In this document: one piece after another, positions 37,001 through 49,000 of the stretch
Numbering within the stretch: the stretch's first letter is position 1
Layout of the letters: each line of letters opens with the position of its first letter
NCBI GenBank assembly: GCA_947396885.1
Contig: OX377201.1
Location: 70,902,983-70,966,982, forward strand
DNA from: Heligmosomoides polygyrus polygyrus
Taxonomy: Eukaryota; Nematoda; Chromadorea; Rhabditida; Heligmosomidae
Reading direction: 5' to 3'
Length of the DNA: 64,000 bases
Notes under the pieces: model-generated
Told to the model about the DNA's origin: nothing
Database searches by the model: none
Seen by the model: the letters and a program-made list of their open reading frames with translations, nothing else
Program-made: the position numbers and the translations under genes

Positions 37001-40000
37001 TCCATGAGCAATCATAAGTGTGCATAGTTTTGTTGCTCGTTATCTGGCAAAAATCCCCGAACAACGAACAGGAGAGCGGATATACCAAATCCCCGCGGAA
37101 ACCAGATGACGGATAACGGTTAATCCCCTCAATCACGTACTCTTCCAATACAACTTATTGCCGTTTGGAGTAAAGGCATTACCCGTCATATTCCAACAAA
37201 TAATGGACTTTGTACTAGTCGGTCTTCAAGGGTTGGTCGCACATCTTGACGACGCAGTCGTCGTTGGCCATACTGCTGAAGAGCACTTACAAAACCTCCA
37301 CGCCTTCTCACAACCTCTTGTCTAAAGTGTCTTAACGTAGGTTTGAACAAACGTAAAATTGCGAAATCACAAACGGTGTGGAGAACAAGCTGCGAAAAGC
37401 CTGTAGGTTTTATACGCTGTCCGCATTGTCGCCCGTCCTTCTGCTTCATGAGCTTTGTAATGAACATCTAATAAAGCCGGTCAGTAATGAAAAGTCGCAA
37501 CAAAGTTGCTCTCCACAACATACAGCTGGAAAATTTGCAAAAACCGCCTGAAGATTATGAGAGCCAGGACCCCTCAGATCTCAATCGGTTAGGTGAAATA
37601 CAAAAGGTGCGAAACACGAGATGCGAACGCCTGACCTTCCTCGCATGAAGAAGCGCAACTATTCACTGCGTTCCGAGCCGCTCACCTGCTGTGGCATCGC
37701 GGGCGTAAAAGGGATTCCCAGCGCTCATGCGGCATCGCGCCGCCGATTCCATTGCAGCTTCAAGGACCCCTACCCCTTGGGCTTAACGTCTTGGCAAAAA
37801 AGAACCACATTTTTATTCTAATTGGGGGAGGGGTGGAATTATTCCTCTACGACTCGCTTTCCCCATACAGACAGTCGCTTCAGACCCTTGTTTAGTATGT
37901 GTTTAGTATATGTGAGACCAGCGTCCGTCGCCGGCTTCGCCGGCGCCGTACGCTGGAGTGCGGGCCACGCCAGGCTTGCCGGCTTCGCCGGCTTCGGGTA
38001 TGGCAGGCCACGCTGGGAACGTACCCTTAACCTAGCAGGGGATGCTTCCTCAGCCAGCGTCCGTCGCCGGCTTCGCCGGCGCCGTACGCTGGAGTGCGGG
38101 CCACGCCAGGCTTGCCGGCTTCACCGGCTTCGGGTATGGCAGGCCACGCTGGGAACGTAGCCTTAACCTAGCAGGGGTTGCTTCCTCAGCCAGCGTCCGT
38201 CGCCGGCTTCGCCGGCGCCGTACGCTGGAGTGCGGGCCACGCCAGGCTTGCCGGCTTCACCTGCTTCGGGTATGGCACTCCACGCTGGAAAGGTAGCCTT
38301 AACCTAGCAGGGGATGCTTCCTCAGCCAGCGTCCGTCGCCGGCTTCGCCGGCGCCGTACGCTGGAGTGCGGGCCACGCCAGGCTTGCCGGCTTCGGGTAT
38401 GGCACTCCACGCTGGGAAGGTAGCCTTAACCTAGCAGGGGATGCTTCCTCAGCCAGCGTCCGTCGCCGGCTTCGCCGGCGCCGTACGCTGGAGTGCGGGC
38501 CACGTCAGGCTTGCCGGCTTAGCCGGCTTCGGGTATGGCAGGCCACGCTGGGAACGTAGCCTTAACCTAGCTAAGGATGATTCCTCACCAGCGCCGGTCG
38601 CCGGCTTCGCCGGCAACCAACGCTGGGTAAGGAAGCATCCCTAGCGTCGAAGTCGTACATGTTCAAACGAACGCCTACTACAGATCGAATTATGCCTTGC
38701 TGATTATCAGTAACATCTCAGTACAGCACTCAGGGAAATGTCCGCAGCACTCCTGCTTCGTCTAAGTTTCTGTTCACAGCCTATTGCAGCTCGTCAAGCC
38801 TAATCGAACTTCTGACGTTCCTGTCCAGTCGTCGTGCTTTAAGCCACGAGGTGTGATGAATTTCGAAAAGGGTGACTTAAGACAAAAAACACTATCCTCG
38901 TCTGCATATAGTAGTATGGAAACTGGTCAAAGCACTGCCGAATATTGAGGACCAAGGAGCAAGACTTGGTTAAAACCGTAGTCGAACTGAGCGTAGGTCC
39001 GACGAACTTTCTTCGCTGACCTCTCCTGGTCGATCAAAGTGAACAATTTCCAAATCAAAAGAAGCGTCTTCCAGACCATGACATTGACCAATCAATAATA
39101 TCGGTTGATATTGATTGCTTGATGGAAGCTTCAACATGGTGGCTGATTACCTGGTCAACCTTCCGTCGGTCATCATAATCACGGAACACCCGCCCGATTA
39201 AGTCTGGCGAGAACCAATAGCTCCGCTCAAGCGATGGATAATATCGATCGATATCGATATTCTGGGCGACTAATAGGAGCGACTGCCCGATCGAAACACC
39301 ATCGGCCATAACAATATGCTGTTGCTAATGTTAGATAGCTGAACGAAGAAGTACACGCCAACAGATACGTCAATCGAAACCTCATAGATTGTTCTTTGAT
39401 TTCCATCCCTCTAGTAGTTGGTCGATAAACACCCTAGATGTGATCAACATGCGCCATCTACAGGTCATGTGTCGTTGGCAGTAAACACCCGCTGTCGCCG
39501 CGGGCCTCGGGCAGCGCGGCGGGCTTCGGACAGCGCGGCGGGCTTTGGACAGCGCGGTGGGCTTCGTAATGATGGTAATGATAATGATAAAGATGATAAT
39601 GATGACTTCGTAAACACCGTAGATGCGATGAACCGATCAACGTCTCCCGTCAACACCTCATTCGTCGTCAGCAGGGCTCACCCACTGTCGCCGCGGGACT
39701 CGGACAGCGCGGCGAGCCTCGGACAGCGCGGCGAGCCTCGGACAGCGCGGCGGGCCTCTTACGGCGCGGCGGGCTTCGGAATGATAGTAGTGATAATGAT
39801 AAAGATGATTATGATGACTCCGTAAACACAGTAGATGCTATAGTCGGTTCAACGTCTCCCGTCAACACTTCATTTGCCGTCAGCAGGACAGACCTGCTGT
39901 CGCCACGGGCCTCGGACAGCGCGACGAAGCTTCAGACATGACTCATGCCTCTCCCGATTATATATAGTAATAATAATAAGATAATAAAGATGTGTAATAC

Positions 40001-43000
40001 ATGATAGAGGTGGTTAATGAAAGAATTAAGGCCGGCCTTAGACAATTCCTTTGCAGGATGAGCCACGCATCCTATCTCTGTAGCACCTCGTCAATTTAGA
40101 TGATTATTTAGACCACGAGGTATGCACGAGGCTTCTCTGCTCAATGATCTCTTCTTCAGATCTTTCCAAGTTACAACTCAACACTCATGAAATCCTGAAA
40201 TTTCGGTTATTAGTCCACGAGGGGGCGCGTGTAGTGCTGCAGGAGGGGGTGCTGAGTGTTGCGGGCATCCGATACCAGGTTCCTGGTTCGGATTGTCTGC
40301 CCGGGCAACAAAGCCTTCGTCCTTCCGTGGTGGGTGAACTGGTACCACACTTGTCTGGGAAGCATAAAGCGCTGATTTGTTGATCGGCTGGACACCGAAA
40401 ACCATTGTATAGGCCAAAAAACGCAGTTAAATCGCCTCCACGACATCTCGTAGAAGTAAAATCTGTGGCGCCTCTCAAAATAGATTGAGTAGCGCCATTC
40501 TTTATCCTGATCATTTAAACCACTTAAGGATGTATAGGTACTCTTTAGGCAAGTGCTCTATCCTCCGTAGGCAGGTCTGGTACCCATTAATCGATGGTCG
40601 AATGCAGAGTGGCTGTGGCCTATGCAGTGAAACGCGCTGATCATTCGATGGAAAAGTCAGTGTTTTTTCACACAGGTCTGGTAAACAACCGAGAACGATG
40701 CGAGACTTGGTAGGCAATGGTGGAACCCAAAAAGCGCTTTAAAAATCCCAGCTGACCGGGACCCTCTTTAATCTCATTTCCACGTGTCTAATTGGATAAA
40801 ATCGTGGAAATGTATGCGATTTGCTTAGATACAGATTGTCCAAGGTCCTATGAAGTATGTCGGGGTCCGCTGTAGATCGCGCACCTCATACTTCCTGACA
40901 AAGGCGACTGATTAACTGTTACGAACAGTGACGTTACATGTTGCCTTTTTTCACTTGCTCCATTTGTTTTTGATGTCAGTGCAGATATCCTCCAAATATC
41001 CTGTGTGCGGCATCGTCACCCTCTTCAAATCCAGCCTAAGAATACCCTCTTGACTACGAATCAAGAGTTACAATCCTGCAGCTGGATACAGCTGCTTCTA
41101 GTTGTAACACTAGTAGCATGGGTTACAAACTTTCTACAATTTTGTAAAAAACACAGAACGTAAACGTTGTCTCGCTTGGGAATTTCCAAGAAAAAAATTC
41201 AAATACTTCAATCACTTCGATTACGTAAAATTGTAAACACCTGGCAAATTTTGCTCTGTTTTCACATTTCATTTAAAGGCATATATTTTATTTTGAAAAA
41301 AGAAGTAGAGGAATCGTCACATTGGTTGGAAGTTCGATTCATGAATATAGTCTATTTTACAGATGTAAACGCAACGTTCGATGACGATGAAGGATGGCCA
41401 TGGCCTTACATGCCTGATAAGATCACTGATGCTTACTTCACCGACTGTTCCCTTTTCGAGGTTCGTTAATCTTTTCAGGCCGATGTTACTTGCCTTGCAA
41501 AATATGCGTGGAATTTAAGCAGAGATGTGACTACCAGCATCCATACGTCGACGAAGAGAGAGAGGCGCATCTGGTCGATCTGTGGCACTACTGGGAAAAC
41601 AGGTTGGTTTCACAAGGAACAAATAGTAAGCAGGTAGCTAAGCTGTTGAACACGTTGTGTGTACTCTGAGTGCCTTCTGGCAACTTTGATCTCGAAGACA
41701 AACCGGGTCGCGGGCGCAGGTCGCCCCTTGACGATGAAGTATTGAGGAGAGGCGTCGAATACCTAGTACGTCGGATAAGCAAATCCGGAGACGAATACAC
41801 GTACATTAGCAGAGAAGCTTGGCGTACATCATGTTACGCTAGGAAGACATTTGGCGAGAATCGGCAGGATGAAAAAGGTGTTGAAGTGGGTCCCTCATGA
41901 GCTGACCGATGAGCAGCGGCTGGCACGTTTCGACACTTGCTCCAACCTGCTAGTTCGCCTTAAAAATGAGCCTTTTCTAAGCCGTATTATAACTGTAGAT
42001 GAAAAATGGTTCTTTCCGACAATAGAAAGCGACGACTTGTCCAGGTAGATAGACGTTCCTCCATCATCCTTTCCTAAACCCGACCTTCATCCTAAAAAAA
42101 GTTATGCCTTCCTTGTGGTGGTGCTGCAAAAGTGTAATCTATTACACCTTTTTGCAACCAGATCAGGCAGTCACAGCAAAGTCTCACTGCTGTGATTTAG
42201 ACCTTTGAAGTAAGCGGTTCGTTTCGGCGATTAATTTTGCGACAGCCTAATTGATGCTGTTAAATTTGGTATGTCGGCCAATGACCGCCACTAGAAGGAA
42301 TTTTCCACTTGCCAATAAATGGGCAGTTAGATATGATGAACTATCGTAAAATATTTTTGATACCTTCTTGAACATAGTGAGATTTATTGTTCGAAGGGTT
42401 TCTCAGTAATCTGAATATCTCGCCATTTTTGTGGAGGTTTGTTCAAGTCCACATTCCATGAATTTCGTACGGATGAAGTTAACAATGCGGCACTTGGTGT
42501 TCAGATGTGCTGTGCCTCTATCCATAACGAAGCAGGACACGTTTGCACTCGGTTTTCAAACCTTGTTCTCGTATTCAGCATATTCTGGTCAAACTTGTAT
42601 TTAGCTTGCTTCCAGGGGCCAGGTCCATGAACGACTTGCAGAGGCTTAACGGAGAAATTACAGCCGAAACTTCTGAAAAAAAACGCGAATGAACGCGACT
42701 TATCACCAGGCGATATGGTGAAATGTTGGCGTTATCAGGAACTTCAGCTGTAATTTCTCCGTTAAATCTTTGTCAGTCGTTGATGAAACTGGCCACTAGA
42801 TTCCACTAAGTACTATGCACGACAACGATAAACACCGTAGCGATTCATAACGTGCTAATGCTTCTGTGTCGAACGAGGTTGAGGTGGATCAATTTATTGA
42901 GCGGCCTAGCGTTTCGACCTTTTCGTCGTCTTCAGAGGCCTAAAAGTGGTTCAAGACTTTATATTTGTAACTTACCCGACCAAGCGCCTCCTCCTCCCTG

Positions 43001-46000
43001 TCTTTCAGACATCGTCCTAGGTACAATACGAAAAAAACCCCAACGTATAAGAACTAAACTCACCCGCTGATCCACCGTTCACGCGGAGCGACGTCGCTAC
43101 CGCGGTTGTTAGTTGCCGAATGAGACATACTGTGTCATTCCGATCAGGGGTGCACATTTATCGGTTAACGACTTAACGAATTTAACGAATTAACGGCGTT
43201 TCTCGTTAAAATCTCGCTTAACGACTTAACGGAAATTTTCAGAAATTTAACGAAATTTTTAACCGAATGTTTTCTCAATAACACTTTTCTCAATATCACT
43301 TTTCCTCTTAGTCTTTACTAGTTTTGCAATCCTCACTCCCGACTAGCTCTGTTTCTGAAAAACTATTGAAATCAACAAGAATAAACAAAAACAATCCGCT
43401 CTATCACAGCCGTGAGAGGCAGAAGGATATTGAGCCCCAATGTCATTGTTTGGGTTTGTCCTATGAGCTTGCTCCCGTGATACCACGTAGAGCGCGCGGA
43501 TCCTTTTTTATATCTGTTTCTTTGCTATCTTTCATACCTTCTGTGGCGCATTTCATGTACAGGTGGTGCCGGCTGTGGCGTGCACGCGATACCAAGTTTT
43601 TGATTCGGATTTCCCACCCCTTCCAAACAAGCCTTATATCCCTTTGGGGTGGAATAATTAGTCTGAGAAATTGTCTGAGAAAGAAAAAGCGTTGACTCGT
43701 TCATCGGCTGTCTGCGACAACTCTTTGTATAGGCCAAGTACGCATTCTAATCGTCTCCACGACATCTCGTAGAAGTGGAATGCGTGGCGCATTCCCCAAA
43801 GGGATTGAGTATGGTCGTAAGATCGTCTTTTATGCATGCATTTAGAAAATTCTTCGTCTAGTCGCCAAACATGTCAAGGAATCCAATAAATACTGGTCTG
43901 ACCCTCTAGTGAGATGTCTATCCCCACTTAACAGTGCTTTTCTCAAACGCTCTCACAAAACACTAACTTGGAGCATTCGATACGGAGAGAATGTTTTTGG
44001 CCGCTGAACGTATTATTGAGCAATTTACGTAAACGCTAACCAAAAATCGGAAAGCTGCTTCTTCTGATCGTTAACATTCCAATGATAGGCTTTTAGTTGT
44101 GTTTTTATTAGTTTTCGGCGCGCATAGGCCTGAAGGGGGCCGCCTTGCAGTAAAGCCCTTTATAACGTTTTGTGTTGCATGAAATGAAGTTTTATGTTGT
44201 TTTACTATCGTGTTCTACACTAACGATGAGCTGATGATATAGGCCGTTTATGATCTAACTAGGCATTACGATTACTCTTGTAATATTATGCATATGAAAT
44301 GGCCGATTCTGACTAAAAAGTTTGACAGATCCTAACTTTTATTGAAAGAAATTTTATTCATCGACCTAAGCACCATTAGAATTAGTGCACTTTCAACGCG
44401 ACAATAGCTTAGACGTTCTATCTTTGTAAAATCAGAACCATTAAACTAATAAACTAATGAAACAGAGAACTAATAGAACATAAGAAGTCGTTTTCGACAT
44501 CATCTCGGTAGCCGAATTTTTTATTCTTCACGTGAAGATCTGAATGCATTAAAACTGGTATTTGGTAGGGAACAGATCCTTTGAGTATGCTGGATGTGGC
44601 AGAGTTTCGTATTCCAATTCATCCAGTTTCTGGGATACAATTTTTGAAACGAGGGACCCGCGTTGTCACAGTAGGATTAGGCCTCTTCGACTGAATAAAG
44701 CCAACTTCCATCAACTTCTGGTCACTTCAATTTTGGTACAGTACTTCTCCGCTGTGATAGTCTCTCCAGTATTTAAGAAATTGTAATGGACTATACCAGT
44801 CATTGTCAACCATACGGACACCATGGACTTTGGATGGAGACTTGGTTTCGGCATCTCCTTAGGACTCTAATTCTCGTCCAGCTACTGTTCAGAACGACGA
44901 CGATTGCCATAGAGGATCCAATTTTCGTCGCATGTCACGATTTCGTCCAAAAAAGACTCCCTTAGGTTGCGCAGCCTTAACGAAACACAGGTGTCGTGGC
45001 GCTTCAGAATTTGCCTGGCGGTCAGTTCGTGCAGGATCCATTTATCCAATTCCTTCACTTTTCCGATGGCACTTAAGTGGCGACTGACAATGCTGCCGTC
45101 AAAGCCAAAATGCTGTGCTGGCTCACTCACAGCTTGACGCGGATCCGCTTACACCATGGCCTTGAATTGGTCGTCGTTAAGGAGTGATGGTGGCCTTTCT
45201 CGGTCTTCACCTTCGAGACGTTCATCTCCAGATCGAAACGTTCCGAACCAGTGGCGAATTGTGCGTTCCTTAGCGAAATCCTCCCCAAATGCAGCGTTTA
45301 TTATTTGCCCATGCATCGTAGATCACGATGGAGCAGTATTATTTATGGGTAGGCATGCTGGCGTGACAGGAGCCTTCAGACCGAGTGGGCAGCTTTGCGG
45401 ACCGCGTCGCAGCCTCTCTTAGGGAATTTTATTCCTCGTTTGCTACAAGAAGATATTGGTCTTTGTCTTTTCATTTGCTGTGTAAAGCAGAACTTACTCT
45501 CTAAGATGGTAGGTAAATGAAGATCAAAGTTCCAAAGATTAATTAATTTCATAGCTAGTCTTTCGCAGGTACGAGGTTGGGCAGATAGACGAGAAACTTC
45601 TACTTCCCCTTTTCTTTTTGTTGCTAGAATCGCAATTTTACTGAAATGTGCATTTTACCTTTAATTAACGTAGTTGGGTCAAGATCATATGGTGTTATAT
45701 TTCTGTCCCTTTCGGGAGAAGTTTCTTACTGATTTTCACTCTTTTTACACGAAAATCTAGGATGTGTACACATGTTCAGAAAATCGTGAAAGACGAAAAA
45801 TTGCCATGCGCTGCCATTATCTGCGTACCATCACGCTTTTCAGAGGCCGTATTACATACACTATTTTTGACCATTCTAGGACCTTCAGGTTTGACCAGGG
45901 AAATTTTCATCAAATGGAGCGGTGGCTGAATATCCAGCTTCAGCGACGCGGACTGCAAAGCAACCCACTTGGTCTGAAGCTCTTATCACGCCAGGAGTGA

Positions 46001-49000
46001 CTACTTATGAATACATCGTGATTTGCGATGCATATACAAGTAGTGTTTTAGGTAGTACCAAATTTGGTCCATTCTTTATTTATTTATTTATTTATTCATA
46101 GCGCGAGTACATGGCACACACGCGTGGAACAGAATAAGGAAAATAATTAAAGCAGTACTGGGAAACAGTAGAACACAGAACATAAAACAAGCATTATGAG
46201 ATATAGAAGAAGGCACTACCTGTGAAAGCAACTACTACAATAACTTAGTCAACAGAAACTTCTGGAATTTACGCAAAGGTAAGGATAGACGGTGCTTATT
46301 GTCCGCAAGCAGCAGTTTCAGCTCGCGTAAGCTTCTGTATGTCAAAAATGTAGATCTTGTCGTGGTCCTTGCAACGTGAACATGTAGGCGGAGTTTACCT
46401 CTTCTTGTCCTAATTACTTTGCCTCGGAAAAATTGGGAAGGGTTTATGTGAAGTTTTCCAGTGAGAATCTTAAAAAGCACTTTCAGGACAGCAACCTTTC
46501 TTCTATATAGCAGGGATTTTAGGCCGAGCATCCTATTTCTTTCTCGTCCGTTTGGGATGAGCGAGTAATTTATGCCAAAGCACCGCATTATTAATTTTCG
46601 TGTGAAATTAATTTGAACGCTTTCCAGCATGTCGATATCCCTCTTCTTGGAAGGGCTGAAAGCTGTCGTTTTAGACTCAACTACGGGGCGTACGTATGCT
46701 ACGTAGGCTCGCAGAAGCGTCTCAGGATTTTTAGATTTAAGAACCTTGAAGAGATTATATGTGCAAAAGTTCGCAATTTTCACCACAGAATTGTAATGCT
46801 CATCAAAAATGAGCTTGTTATTTATTAAGAAACCCAAGTTTCGAGCACCTTCAACCACTTTGATACCAGTGTCTTGTAACTCATAAACGGGTAATCTTTT
46901 CGTATTATTCGCCCCAATAGGTAAGCAGCAGGATTCTCCCGTGCAAGCGGGAGTTTCCACCGGTTAGCACATCTACCTATGTAGTCAAGTACCGCTTGGA
47001 TGCTCTGAGTATCTTCGTCTTCCTTGATTGTTTTGTATATTTTTACATTATCAGCGTACATATTGCAAGTCAACCCCAATCCGGCGATAGTATCTGGAAG
47101 CTCATAAGTGTATAGAAGGAAAAGTAGAGGAGAGACACTCCTTCCTGTGGAACGCCAATGCAGGCGTTGAACACGGAGGATAGTGCTCCTTCGACGTTGG
47201 CCTGGCATGTTCTCCCGGTAAGGAAATCGCGAGTTTCTTTCCATTCTTTCGATTTTTATACCACTAAACTTGTATTACAGGACCTGCGGTTCACCCTGTA
47301 CAGCACCCGAATATCACTTTAAATCATACTGTGAAACGACGTCAAAAACTGGGCACGAGGCAATTCTGTCACGAAGGCTGCGGATGGTAAGAAAGCGGAA
47401 ATTCTGCGCTTCACAAACCATATACATTGCCTAAAGCGATGACATCGTAGCCACGAAAAATCGACCAGAAGTTAAGGTAATAAAGTCGGCCATTTCATAT
47501 GCAACAACCTAATATATTGAGGGTATCTATGGTGTTAATTCACCAAAAAATAAAAATAAATAAACACTGCTCTACACAACTGACATTCACCTGTATCACC
47601 TGTATCACCTGTCGTCCCGTTGATCATCGAATTGCTCGAGCAGGTGCCAGCAGCGTCTCCATTCGTCCCTGTCGCGTGCCAGAGTGGTCCAATGGATCCT
47701 CCTCGCTCGAGAGACACGAAGAGCGTCATATCGGTCGTTCAGGGCTTTAACGAAGAAGTCCGACCAACGCGTTGGTGGGCGTCCTGTGTTCTTTTGACAT
47801 CCCGCGGAATCCAGTCAGTGATGGCTCTCGTCCAGCGGGTGTCTGCGAAGCGCATTACGTGGCCGGCCCACCTAATTTTCGACAACTTGGCCTACGCGAC
47901 AGCGTCTCTGATCTTCGAGCGTCGGCGAAGCTCGGAACTCCGGAGGCCTTCTCTCACTTACGTGAGTCGTGTCACTCCGTGAATCCACTGTACAGCTCTC
48001 GAAGGACTCTGATATACTGAGTAGGAACGCCCTGAGTGAGCAGGGCTTCGATGACCGCTTCAGTTTCGACAGAGTCGAATGCCTTCTTCAGGTCGATGAA
48101 CGTAAGGCACAGCGGCAGCTTGTACTCTCGCGACACTTCGATGAGCTTCCTAATGGTGTGTATGTGGTCGATCGTGCTAAATCCTCTCCGAAATCCTGCT
48201 TGCTCGCATGGCTGTCCTTCGTCCAGCGTTCTGCTAATCCTATTCAGGACAACTCGAGTGAACAGCTTGTAGACTACGGACAGCAGGCAGATCGGGCGAT
48301 AGTTGCCAATGTCGTGCACGTCTCCCTACTTGTACAGCAAGACGGTTCTGCTGGTCTTCCACTGAGATGGAACCTTGCACTCCGACAGGTAACGTGTGAA
48401 GAGCCGCGCCAGGGTGTTGATGAGCGTAGGCGGGAGGTGCTTCAGATGTTCGGGTCTGATCCTGTCGGGACCGGGTGCTGTACGTTTCTTCACCGACGAG
48501 ATGGCGTGTCGGATCTCGGAAGGGAGAACAGATGGGACGACGTATCGATCCTGCGGACGATGGCATGGGGGCAGGTGGACGTGGCTATCGAAGAGATCGG
48601 AGTAGATGGCCTTCTCCATGGTCCTTCTGAAAGAGGTGACGGTTCCGTCGGGACGTCGGAGAGCTGTCATCTTGGTCTTGAAGTTGGCGAAGTTCCGGCG
48701 GGCATTGCGGACGCTCAACCCTGCCTCTGCAGCTTCAGCCAACACTTCCGCCCTTCTCTCCTTAAGATCCTCCTTTATCGCCTCTCTGCATAGCTTCGCA
48801 AGCTCGGACGTCAGTTGGTAGTTGCCTGACGCTCGTGCTGCTCCACGCTTGCGTATCAGCTCGAGAGTTTCCGGAGGCAGACGTCTCTTGGTGGTCTTCA
48901 ACCTCTCGGCTCCCTTAGCACTATCGTGGAGATGGTGCACGAAGCGGTAGTATTTCTCGTCGACGTTGTCCATGACGGCCTCTTCCCAAAGGCCGGCAAG

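Noticed and set aside
37919..38640. CRISPR array
   Set aside because: Units are directly adjacent with no variable spacers, the period is 136 bp, and the genome is eukaryotic.
37822..38644. Overlapping GC-rich ORFs with repeating [11 protein letters not shown] peptides
   Set aside because: They follow the 136-bp tandem unit in several frames and on both strands, and have no splice or start context.
40178..40514. Overlapping ORFs of 79-109 codons
   Set aside because: They lie in a dispersed repeat with a second copy at 43560-43850 in which the frames are not kept.
41478..41602. Longer CNG exon starting at the TTTTCAG near 41478
   Set aside because: It would leave an 18-base intron after 41460 and the phase would not match. 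The acceptor at 41522 gives a 62-base intron and exact phases.
47969..48793. 274-codon plus-strand ORF
   Set aside because: It is the antisense of the minus-strand RTE copy, which carries the conserved RT and linker sequence.
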